From an uncultured Saccharospirillaceae bacterium (GTDB lineage Bacteria; Pseudomonadota; Gammaproteobacteria; Pseudomonadales; Oceanobacteraceae), in assembly GCA_947503895.1 (NCBI GenBank), contig CANNFT010000001.1, forward strand, positions 1 to 64,000: a stretch of 64,000 nucleotides of DNA, written 5' to 3'. Below the pieces are notes generated by a model that searched no databases, was not told where the DNA came from, and saw only the letters and a list, made by a program, of their open reading frames with translations. The stretch's first letter is position 1; each line of letters begins with the position of its first letter. Of this stretch, positions 19,473 to 26,796 are shown one piece after another. Both the position numbers and the translations under genes were made by a program.

Positions 19473-20564
19473 GGATTCAAATTCGAAGTGCATCACTTGA
19501 TTGGGTAGAAGAAAGGGTCAGATGAACGTAAAATTTGTCCCTTTTTCTCCGGCAAGAGATGAAATAATGACAAAGATATACGTTCAACTGACTTACCCGC
19601 AAAGATGCCAGATTTCGGTCCTATTGAAAAGGGGGCTGTCTCAAAGAGAGGTAGCTAAGACCATTGGTGTTAATCAGTCCACCATTAGCCGTGAGCTAGC
19701 TCGGAATACAGGGGGAAAAGGGTATCGTCACAAGCAGGCTCAGGCTAAATCAGAGCAGCGGCGCAAAGAAGCAGCGACGGCTCATAAGATGACGCCAGAA
19801 TTCTTAAAGACTATTAACGCTAAATTGCGTTTGAAATGGAGTCCAGAGCAAATATCGGGCAGGCTATTGGAGGAGCACGAGATATTAATCAGCTACGAAA
19901 GCATATACCTTTACGTATGGGCAAATAAGCAGGCAGGCGGAGAACTACACACCCACCTTCGCCGTCAAGGTAAAAAATACGACAAGCGCCGAAACGGAAA
20001 ATCCACACGTGGTCAAATAAAGAATCGAGTAAGCATAGATGAGCGCCCTAGTATCGTTGATGATAAATCACGCATCGGAAACTGGGAGATAGATACGGCC
20101 ATATGCAAAGGCCACAGTGGCGCATTAGTGACCATTGTTGAACGAAAGACGAACTACACAGTATCGATGCAGGTTAATAGCAAGAGCGCGGAGGATGTCA
20201 TGAACGCGACCATCTCTTTACTGAAGCCACTTGAAGACGTTGTCCATACAATAACAGCAGATAATGGCAAAGAGTTTGCCTATCACGAAAAGATTAGTAA
20301 AGCCTTATCAGCAGACGTTTATTTTACCCATCCTTACAGTTCCTGGGAAAGAGGGCTAAATGAAAATACAAACGGATTACTTCGTCAGTATTTTCCGAAG
20401 AGTACGGATTTTAAGAAAGTCGCTCAGTCAGAAGTACAACACGCTGTGGATCAGTTAAACTTTCGACCAAGAAAGTATTTAGACTATCAATTCCCAGAGT
20501 ATTTAATGAATACTCATAGAGCTTCATTGGGACTTAGGGGCTGATGCAATTCAGGTTTGAATCC
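19473..20564 (+). mobile_element. IS30-family insertion sequence
   Basis: A 1092-bp element with 23-bp imperfect inverted ends at 19473-19495 and 20542-20564, matching at 19 of 23 positions. Both ends carry GATTC/GAATC at the outer edge. It encloses one transposase gene. No target duplication is obvious, so this is an older insertion or the flanks have changed. Confidence 0.85.
19567..20544 (+). CDS. IS30-family transposase
   Basis: A 325-residue DDE transposase. The helix-turn-helix LSQREVAKTIGVNQSTISREL is near residues 21-41, and the catalytic core has WEIDTA, TADNGKEFA and NENTNGLLRQYFPK, the standard IS30 D-D-E signature. The ATG at 19567 (MTKIYVQLT) is preferred; the frame is open upstream to 19501. 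It is uninterrupted, so it could be active. The stop lies within the right inverted repeat. Confidence 0.92.
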   Translation: MTKIYVQLTYPQRCQISVLLKRGLSQREVAKTIGVNQSTISRELARNTGGKGYRHKQAQAKSEQRRKEAATAHKMTPEFLKTINAKLRLKWSPEQISGRLLEEHEILISYESIYLYVWANKQAGGELHTHLRRQGKKYDKRRNGKSTRGQIKNRVSIDERPSIVDDKSRIGNWEIDTAICKGHSGALVTIVERKTNYTVSMQVNSKSAEDVMNATISLLKPLEDVVHTITADNGKEFAYHEKISKALSADVYFTHPYSSWERGLNENTNGLLRQYFPKSTDFKKVAQSEVQHAVDQLNFRPRKYLDYQFPEYLMNTHRASLGLRG

Positions 20565-20656
20565 GCGATAGTATTTATTTGAGTTTGAAGTATTAAATGA
20601 TGTGGGTGTATCGTCATGAACGTTTGGTTATAAACTTGAGTGAGAGCGGAAATTAA

Positions 20657-21367
20657 ATGAGAGAGATGCTGTGTCCGAAAGTTGTGTATTGGGGTTTTGT
20701 TTTTAGTTGGATTTTATGTGTTTTAGCTTGCTCTGACCAAAAGCCTTCTTCAAATACGATCGAGTATCGTGTTGCCCATGGATTGTCTTCTGAACGGGAG
20801 AATAAAATACTAATAGGAGGACATACTTTTATTATTCCAGTGGATGAAAAATTTGATGTGTATACACAGGGTGATATTCAAGAAGGAAAGGCAGACGTTT
20901 TAACTGTGTATATGAATTCTATGAAAAATGCTGGAGAAACAAGTGCAAGACAAGTTAGGGTGGAATACCGTTATTTTAAGCCAATCGAAAATGTTTCCGA
21001 ATCCAATTATAATCAACCGATGTTCAAGAGCACAAATAGACAATTTTACAAGCGATCTCATTATGAAAGTATAGGGATACCATTGGATAATGGTTTGATG
21101 GAGTATAGATCAAATAAGATAGAAAGAGGCTGGGGTAAGGTGGCCTATACCGTCGCTAGATCTCACCCAAATAATCATCTTCAGCAGGATCTTGACTTCA
21201 AGTGTAACTCAAGTGCGGATTTTAAAAATTATACCTGTGAAACGGGTCTTGAATTTAAAAATACGCTTAGACTTTGGATATTTATTCCAGGTGAATTAAT
21301 GGGTGATTGGGATTTATATGTTAATAAAGCCATGCAGAAAGCTATAAAACTTACTAAGAATAAATAA
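20657..21367 (+). CDS. Hypothetical lipoprotein
   Basis: A 236-residue predicted lipoprotein with hydrophobic leader WGFVFSWILCVLACS and lipobox LACS (Cys25). The mature part is rich in Tyr, Asn and Lys and has two Cys near the C-terminus (KCNSS, YTCETG) that could form a disulfide in the periplasm. No family recognised with confidence. Its stop is followed with no gap by the ATG of a 69-residue ORF, a layout suggesting translational coupling. A lipoprotein immediately before a toxin-like gene is common for effector/immunity pairs, but nothing proves that here. Confidence 0.65.
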   Translation: MREMLCPKVVYWGFVFSWILCVLACSDQKPSSNTIEYRVAHGLSSERENKILIGGHTFIIPVDEKFDVYTQGDIQEGKADVLTVYMNSMKNAGETSARQVRVEYRYFKPIENVSESNYNQPMFKSTNRQFYKRSHYESIGIPLDNGLMEYRSNKIERGWGKVAYTVARSHPNNHLQQDLDFKCNSSADFKNYTCETGLEFKNTLRLWIFIPGELMGDWDLYVNKAMQKAIKLTKNK

Positions 21368-21577
21368 ATGTCAACAAATGATTACTTAACACAAGATCAA
21401 ATTAAAGTGATTGAAGGTTATTATAAACGCGGCCCTAATTTAGACGGAAACTATTCCGATGCATATGCTGAGATTGCTAGCATGTTACCGGATGGCAACG
21501 TCAAATTATGGTTTGAGGGCGCGGCTCAAGCAAATGCAGATGCTGGTACATTCTCTGAAATAATTAGTCGGGCCTGA
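21368..21577 (+). pseudogene. Short ORF interrupted by IS5-like element
   Basis: The ATG directly follows the lipoprotein stop. The 69-residue product carries IKVIEGYYKRG and then YSDAYAEIASMLPDGNVKLW, ending inside the left end of the IS5-like element. Removing the element and one target repeat restores ...SEIINSAR and a stop five codons on, so the gene was already short before the insertion. It shares the motif [IL]KxxEGxY with ORF stubs at 23251 and 24029. Possibly the N-terminal piece of a larger protein family; function unknown. Confidence 0.45.
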
Positions 21578-23112
21578 AAATATCATGTAGACGCCATGTT
21601 TCAAGGAATTGGCCGGTTTAATCCGTAGTCATTTCGACCAGAATTCAGTATTTTAAGCTCAATAACTGGTCGAAATGATTTTCAATTTTATGCTCACCAC
21701 AACGGATTCTCAGCATCAAACTAACCTGTTTGGTACAGACATACTCAATCAACTTGATCCGTCAGACCCATTGATTGCCTTAGCACACAAAATACCCTGG
21801 CATCATTTTGATGATCAATTTTCTCTACACTATTCAAAATCTAAAGGGCGACCAGCACATCCCATTCGGAAAATGGTGGGTCTTTTAATACTCAAATACC
21901 TCGAAAATCTGAGTGACGAATCCCTTGTCGTTCAGTGGAAACGAAATCCCTATTACCAATACTTCTGTGGATTGAAACATTTCCAATGCCAAAATGCCTG
22001 TCATCCAACAGAGCTGGTTAAATTTCGAAATCGAATTGGATCAAAAGGCGTAGAGGAGATCTTCAAGGTGTCCGCGAGCATACACGGATCGAATATTGAG
22101 GATGAAGTTGTCAATATTGACACAACGGTTCAAGAAAAGAATATAACGTATCCGACCGATGGAAAACTCGCAATCAAAATCATAAACCGACTTAATAAGC
22201 TAGCAAAAGATTGTGGTATTCAGCAGCGGCGTACCTATGTAAAGGAAGTGAAAGAGATGCGTTTGAAGCTGAGATTTTTTCGCCATGTAAAGAAGCGTGC
22301 CAGCGCTAAAAAAGCGATAAAAAGACTTAGAACCATAGCAGGCATTCTCATTCGAGAACTGAGAAGAAAACTATCAAAGGATCAACTTAATCAGTACGAA
22401 GATGATTTTATTTTATATGAAAAAGTCATCTTCCAGAAAAAGAACGACCGAAATAAAATATACAGCTTGCACGAACCGAACGTTCAGTGTATTGCTAAAG
22501 GAAAAGACCATAAGCCCTACGAGTTTGGAGCTAAAGCTTCCATTGTTGCAACAGCGAAAGAAGGCATCATATTGAGTGCGGTCAGTCACACTGAAAATAT
22601 TCATGACAGTAAAACATTGGATGAAGTGATTGCAAAAGCAAATGAAGTGAGAAAAGTACCCATCCAAGAAGCCGTTTGCGACAGAGGATATCGAGGCAAA
22701 AAAGAAGCGGTCGGCGCTAAAATTATTTTACCGGGTAAAGGCTTAAAAAAAGTCAACCGCTATCAGCGCGATAAAAAGCGAAAGAAGTGTCGACGTAGAG
22801 CAGCAATAGAGCCATTAATAGGCCATTTAAAAAGCGATTTCAGGCTATCACGAAACTTTCTGTCAGGAACAGTTGGCGATGAGATCAATCTAATGATGGC
22901 TGCGTGCGCTTGGAATTTAAGAAAATGGGTGATCATCGCCCTGACGGGGATTTTTTGTCCCTTAAATTTAGCAAAAAAGTGGATTGGTATAAGGGATTTC
23001 GTAAAAAAATCCATAACATGGTTGAAATACGAGGGCTGAAGATAGTGAATCAATCTTCAGCCCCCGTCAGCTATACCTTTCTGGGCTTTCAAGGGTTTTT
23101 TTCAGGGTCGAC
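21567..23112 (+). mobile_element. Complete IS5-like insertion sequence with 6-bp target duplication
   Basis: A 1546-bp element bounded by inverted ends GTCGggCCTGAAAA (left) and TTTTCAGGGTCGAC (right). It is flanked by TAATTA at 21561-21566 and 23113-23118, a direct repeat that is also palindromic. It carries one intact transposase. The last about 143 bp recur at 24109-24250. The perfect flanking repeat suggests a fairly recent insertion. Confidence 0.88.
21675..23039 (+). CDS. IS5-like (DUF772-type) transposase
   Basis: A 454-residue transposase. The N-terminal DUF772-like region includes GRPAHPIRKMVGLLILKYL and FRNRIG. The catalytic part has VNIDTTVQEKNITYPTD near 156-172, CDRGYRGKKEA and the C-terminal EPLIGHLKSDFRLSRNFL carrying the catalytic Glu. 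The lysine-rich linker in the middle is long. The frame is intact. An alternative start at 21690 (MLTTTDSQ) is equally plausible. Subgroup within IS5/IS1182-like elements not resolved. Confidence 0.9.
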   Translation: MIFNFMLTTTDSQHQTNLFGTDILNQLDPSDPLIALAHKIPWHHFDDQFSLHYSKSKGRPAHPIRKMVGLLILKYLENLSDESLVVQWKRNPYYQYFCGLKHFQCQNACHPTELVKFRNRIGSKGVEEIFKVSASIHGSNIEDEVVNIDTTVQEKNITYPTDGKLAIKIINRLNKLAKDCGIQQRRTYVKEVKEMRLKLRFFRHVKKRASAKKAIKRLRTIAGILIRELRRKLSKDQLNQYEDDFILYEKVIFQKKNDRNKIYSLHEPNVQCIAKGKDHKPYEFGAKASIVATAKEGIILSAVSHTENIHDSKTLDEVIAKANEVRKVPIQEAVCDRGYRGKKEAVGAKIILPGKGLKKVNRYQRDKKRKKCRRRAAIEPLIGHLKSDFRLSRNFLSGTVGDEINLMMAACAWNLRKWVIIALTGIFCPLNLAKKWIGIRDFVKKSITWLKYEG

Positions 23113-23250
23113 TAATTAACAGTGCTAGATAATATTGTTTAGCGTGTTGTAATGTTCGTATAGATTGTTGAATGTACATCCATGAATTATTTTGATTGTT
23201 TAATGGCTGTTTGAAACTTTTAAGTTTAGATTTTATAGAGGAAAGAAAAG

Positions 23251-23322
23251 ATGGCTGTGAATGATGTGGCGCTGATAGCTCTTAAATATTATGAAGGAGT
23301 TTATTGTGAACTTAATGAGTAG
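23251..23322 (+). pseudogene. 23-residue ORF stub overlapping paralog 3
   Basis: ATG follows a strong GAGGAAAG ribosome site; the product reads MAVNDVALIALKYYEGVYCE and ends at TAG 23320-23322. It shares LKxxEGxY with stubs at 21368 and 24029. The stop lies 17 bp inside the coding sequence of the next gene, in another frame. Either a translationally coupled leader or the severed head of a lost gene. Confidence 0.4.
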
Positions 23323-24025
23323 AATCATCGTTTATATTTGTTTATGGCTCTGCTCGAATTTAGCAGTGTCTGATGTGAATAGAAAAGTATTTGATTCAGC
23401 TAATGCCGTTTACGATCTTAAAAAACTGAAGGGGTTGAAATTATGTCAAGAATTTAAAGATTACCTTGAACGTAAGCCGCCATATTATTACCACACTGAT
23501 CTCCAGTTAGATCCCGAATTTGAAGGATTTAAATTACCAAGGTTGACGGAGGTGGACAAGAAAGAATGGTTTGAACGGTTTAAGACGGCATTTTGGGGTT
23601 CGAAGAAAAAAGCCATAAAAAAATATCCAGAACTCAAGGAAAGATTTGAGAGGCATTGGATAGAGTCGGAGAAGCGATATTGGAAAGCTAACTTTAAGGT
23701 GTTTACCGCAAAAATTGATGTTAACCATGATGGGGAGACTGACAGTCTTCTAATTACGAAGCTAGAGAATCACAAAACTAAATATAGTCCCCTATCGACT
23801 GGCTACACTTTTAATCTAGTAAATGATGCAGGTGAGTATGATATCAAAAAAGATGCTAGGAGTGGAGGTCAGTTCTTCCTATATGAAGGACGGTTCTATA
23901 TAGCAAATTTATCAGAATACTACACCGTAAGTATTTATGAACCTAAGAAGCCACATGCCAGAGAGAATAAATTTTATTGGCGTGGCCCTTCAATATGTGA
24001 ACTTGAAATAGTTAAGGAAAAATAA
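23306..24025 (+). CDS. Secreted DxNxDG protein, paralog 3
   Basis: GTG at 23306 is chosen because AAGGAG (23293-23298) lies 7 bp upstream; an ATG at 23291 is in frame but lacks a site. The product has about 239 residues with a signal peptide (IIVYICLWLCSNLAVS). It aligns with 17467-18141: LCQEFKDYLER, DPEFEGFKLPRL, DVNHDG, then LYEGRFYIAN, VSIYEPKK and GPSICEL. The middle differs by a lysine-rich insertion (about 85-120). No known family recognised. The stop is followed 3 bp later by the ORF stub at 24029. Confidence 0.7.
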   Translation: MNLMSRIIVYICLWLCSNLAVSDVNRKVFDSANAVYDLKKLKGLKLCQEFKDYLERKPPYYYHTDLQLDPEFEGFKLPRLTEVDKKEWFERFKTAFWGSKKKAIKKYPELKERFERHWIESEKRYWKANFKVFTAKIDVNHDGETDSLLITKLENHKTKYSPLSTGYTFNLVNDAGEYDIKKDARSGGQFFLYEGRFYIANLSEYYTVSIYEPKKPHARENKFYWRGPSICELEIVKEK

Positions 24026-24028
24026 GGC

Positions 24029-24262
24029 GTGAATTATTCAGAGCTAGACAATGCAGCTTATAACAAAGAAATATTTGAGTTAATTAAAGCAACAGAAGGT
24101 GCCTACTGTAGCAAAAAAGTGGATTGGTGTAAGGGATTTCGTAAAAAAATCCACAACATGGTTGAAATACGAGGGCTGAAGATAGTGAATCAATCTTCAG
24201 CCCCCGTCAGCTATACCTTTCTGGGTTTTCAATGGTTTTTCAGGGTCGACTACGTAAATTAG
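24029..24262 (+). pseudogene. Chimeric ORF: stub fused to an IS tail
   Basis: GTG 3 bp after paralog 3, with AAGGA upstream. The first about 27 residues (MNYSELDNAAYN...LIKATEGAYC) are native; from about residue 28 the frame runs into the IS5-like tail at 24109-24250. The native part shares LIKxxEGxY with the stubs at 21368 and 23251. The original gene beyond this point is gone. Confidence 0.5.
24109..24250 (+). mobile_element. 3' tail of an IS5-like element
   Basis: 142 bp nearly identical to the last 144 bp of the complete element (22969-23112), including the transposase C-terminus, the hairpin CTGAAGATAG...CTTCAG and the terminal GTCGAC. The rest of this copy is missing, consistent with a deletion running from inside the element into the neighbouring gene. 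Confidence 0.88.
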
Positions 24263-24480
24263 ATAGAGTGTTTTTTTACACTAAAGTGAAAACAAATCAC
24301 AGGATCACTCGATCCTAAAAATTGTCATTTAAAATTCGATTGAATTCGAAATAGTATATTGTTGTGAGGAATGCTAAGTGGTGTGGGTAGTTGTTAATCG
24401 CTTGTGAAGTTAACAGGGAGCTATAAGGATCAATGTGTCTTTACGCATGCTTGAGTTTAAGACAATTGATCTGAAATTGA
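24251..24480. other. Intergenic, no gene seen
   Basis: 230 bp of AT-rich sequence between the IS tail and the minus-strand gene after anr. No gene or hairpin terminator is clear. Confidence 0.35.
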
Positions 24481-24753
24481 TTACAGCGATGCACCGCCTT
24501 CAATCATGTATGAGAACCATACCAAAAATAGGAAAATAATGGTTATACCTAGAAATAACTTAATTTTCTTGATTCGTTCCGCTCTTGTGAAGGCTTTTAT
24601 CTGCTGATTTGCATCACTCATAAATTCGCTGGGTGTGATCGTCTGATCATTGAGCAGTAACTTACACGATGTGGAGATAATATCTAATTTGACAACCTCG
24701 TTCATTGCTTTGCGCAATTCCTGAAGGTTGTCTTGTCCTAAATCAACCAACAT
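24481..24753 (-). CDS. Small tail-anchored hypothetical protein downstream of anr
   Basis: A 90-residue protein with a helical, polar first part ([35 protein letters not shown]) and one hydrophobic span near the C-terminus ([19 protein letters not shown]). Its start overlaps the anr stop by 11 bp, so translation may be coupled. A broken second copy lies at 16600-16787. The similarity between the copies supports this as a real gene. No family recognised. Confidence 0.6.
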   Translation of the reverse strand: MLVDLGQDNLQELRKAMNEVVKLDIISTSCKLLLNDQTITPSEFMSDANQQIKAFTRAERIKKIKLFLGITIIFLFLVWFSYMIEGGASL

Positions 24754-25534
24754 GACTGCATTTTTCAGAAGGCTCTGGCGCGTCTGCGAGGCTGGTCAGG
24801 GCTTCCATATTCAGAATGGATATTTCTTTTCCGTCAGTAGCGATGAATCCATTCTTTTGAAAACGTGTAAAAATCCGACTGATGGTTTCGACTGCCAGCC
24901 CTAAATAGTTGGCAATGTCGACACGTGACATGGTGAGGCGAAAGGCTTTTGCAGAAAAACCACGACGTTCAAATCGATTCGATAAATCCATAAGGAAATA
25001 GGCCAATCTTTCATCAGCGCTTTTTTTGGATAACTGAAGCATCATTTGTTGGTCTTGCCTAATTTCGCCACTCATCGTGCGCATAATTTGTTTTCTTAGG
25101 CTGGGCATTTGGTCGCAAAGTGATTCAAGTTTTTCTAACGGGAGTTCGCACACGGTCGTGGTTTCTAATGCTTTCGCTGTGACGGGATGGATGGCCTCAG
25201 CGTAACCTGAGAGACCAACCAATTCGCTGGCTAAGTTAAAGCTGGTGATTTGCTCTTCGCCACTGGGTGCTACGGTGTAAGTCTTTAAGGCTCCGGTGCG
25301 AATCGCATAAGCTGATTTAAACTCATCACCTTGTTTAAACAAAAGTTCGCCTTTTTGTATTGGGCGTCCTCGTTTTATGACGCGATCTAAAGCATCTAGG
25401 TCTTTAGCATCCAGTGCAATGGGCAGACAAAGCGCATTTAAACTACAGGTCTTACAGTGGGCTTGGGTGCCTGAGGATGCAATAAAATCGATAACTGGCT
25501 TTTTGCCGGCTAGACCTTGCTTTGATTCTGACAT
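24743..25534 (-). CDS. anr: Anr/FNR-family oxygen-sensing regulator
   Basis: A 263-residue CRP/FNR regulator. The N-terminal cysteines [11 protein letters not shown], with a fourth Cys in the effector domain (TTTVCELPL), are the ligands of an oxygen-labile 4Fe-4S cluster in FNR. The cyclic-nucleotide-like domain spans about 45-165 and the recognition helix reads [21 protein letters not shown], with the E-SR DNA contact of FNR. The start at 25534 has GGGAG upstream; the frame is open to 25591. It sits at the end of the cbb3 locus it probably controls. A truncated duplicate of its 3' end lies at 16788-16938. Confidence 0.94.
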   Translation of the reverse strand: MSESKQGLAGKKPVIDFIASSGTQAHCKTCSLNALCLPIALDAKDLDALDRVIKRGRPIQKGELLFKQGDEFKSAYAIRTGALKTYTVAPSGEEQITSFNLASELVGLSGYAEAIHPVTAKALETTTVCELPLEKLESLCDQMPSLRKQIMRTMSGEIRQDQQMMLQLSKKSADERLAYFLMDLSNRFERRGFSAKAFRLTMSRVDIANYLGLAVETISRIFTRFQKNGFIATDGKEISILNMEALTSLADAPEPSEKCSHVG

Positions 25535-25724
25535 GCAATTTTGCTCCCAATTCCTTGCTGAGTGGCGAATATTTTCGAAACCCCTGCACAATTGTTCGTT
25601 GGCGAATGCAGGGTGTCAGTATTGGTTCTGATTGAATCTTATTCGAGTGAATGACGAACATTCATTCGCGTTGGCTGTAAATGGCTATAAACATAGTGAA
25701 TAGTCGTCAATGGTACGGCCGGTG

Positions 25725-26450
25725 TCAACCGGTATTCAAGGGTGGTTTAGGAAGTGTGCTGGTAAGAGCGGTATCAGTATTCATTGTGCTCATCATAATC
25801 GGGCCAGCCAATGTCCAGATTCCAAAGAGGATAATCAATGCGCCCAAACTCAGCCTGACTAGGGGCTGCTTTTTAAGTTTTGTAAGGGTTTGTGCAAATA
25901 GCCCGAAACTTAGCAGGGCGGGAAGGTTGCCTAGTCCAAACATTATCATCATGGAGGCGGATTGAACTGGATCGGCTGCGACTAATGACCAAGTGAGCGT
26001 ACTGTATACCAGTCCGCAAGGCAGCAGTCCCCATACCATTCCCAGTCCCATGGCTTGCGGAAGGTTGCGCACCGGTAAGAATGTTTTGCTGATTGGCTGA
26101 ATATGCTTCCAAGCAACGCTGCCGCCTTTTTCGAGCCAATTTAGCGCCTGCGTTGCACCAGAGACATAAAGTCCCATCAGTATCAACATTCCCCCTGAAA
26201 TGACGCGCATCGTGTTGGCGAGGCTATGATGCAGGTCGGCCAACCAGAACCCAAGAAACCCCACTGTGAGCCCTAGTAATCCGTATGTAGAGATACGGCC
26301 GGCGTGATAGGCTAGCTGAGTAAAAACAGGGTGCTTTGACTGATTATTGAGCGTCAGGGCGCCTACAATCCCGCCGCACATTCCCATGCAATGAATACTG
26401 CCTATAAACCCAAGCAACCAAGCCGTCAGTAGTGAGAGCGGTTCATTCAT
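25725..26450 (-). CDS. SafE/TauE-like membrane protein of the cbb3 locus
   Basis: A 241-residue polytopic protein with about six spans, of the sulfite exporter TauE/SafE-like (DsbD-related) family regularly found after ccoS. It opens with GFIGSIHCMGMCGGI; the paired Cys and Met look suited to metal or thiol chemistry, and a second block GLLPCGLVYS adds another Cys. A role in copper delivery or oxidase maturation is inferred from position. Its start overlaps the ccoS stop by one base. Confidence 0.85.
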   Translation of the reverse strand: MNEPLSLLTAWLLGFIGSIHCMGMCGGIVGALTLNNQSKHPVFTQLAYHAGRISTYGLLGLTVGFLGFWLADLHHSLANTMRVISGGMLILMGLYVSGATQALNWLEKGGSVAWKHIQPISKTFLPVRNLPQAMGLGMVWGLLPCGLVYSTLTWSLVAADPVQSASMMIMFGLGNLPALLSFGLFAQTLTKLKKQPLVRLSLGALIILFGIWTLAGPIMMSTMNTDTALTSTLPKPPLNTG

Positions 26451-26743
26451 TACAATGAAGCGTCCCCATTGGGTTTAGGCTCTTCTTTATTGGCAGTTGG
26501 TGGCGTGGTTTTTATCGGAGGAGTGGCGTCAGACGACGCTTCGCAAGGTTGTTCGTCAGGTGACAACGATTCCGATTCATTTTTGGCCGCTGAGGCAGGG
26601 CCATCATCGTCGTCAAATAAAATGCGGTGTGCTGGACCTTCCATATCGTCATATTGACCACTTTTACTGGCCCAAAAAAAGATAAGCGTGCCGAGTGTGA
26701 TCAAAACCAGCGTGACGGGAATCGTGATGTAAATAATTTCCAA
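26450..26743 (-). CDS. ccoS: cbb3 oxidase maturation protein CcoS
   Basis: A 97-residue protein with one N-terminal span (IYITIPVTLVLITLGTLIFFWASKSGQYDDMEGPA), the CcoS hallmark ending in SGQYDDxxGPA. The acidic tail is longer than usual. CcoS is needed for cofactor insertion into the cbb3 oxidase in Rhodobacter. Coupled to the SafE-like gene and 53 bp after ccoI. Confidence 0.93.
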   Translation of the reverse strand: MEIIYITIPVTLVLITLGTLIFFWASKSGQYDDMEGPAHRILFDDDDGPASAAKNESESLSPDEQPCEASSDATPPIKTTPPTANKEEPKPNGDASL

Positions 26744-26796
26744 GGTGTTTTCTCTATCTGATCTGGCGTTTCACATAAACGGTGGATAGTTTTGGA

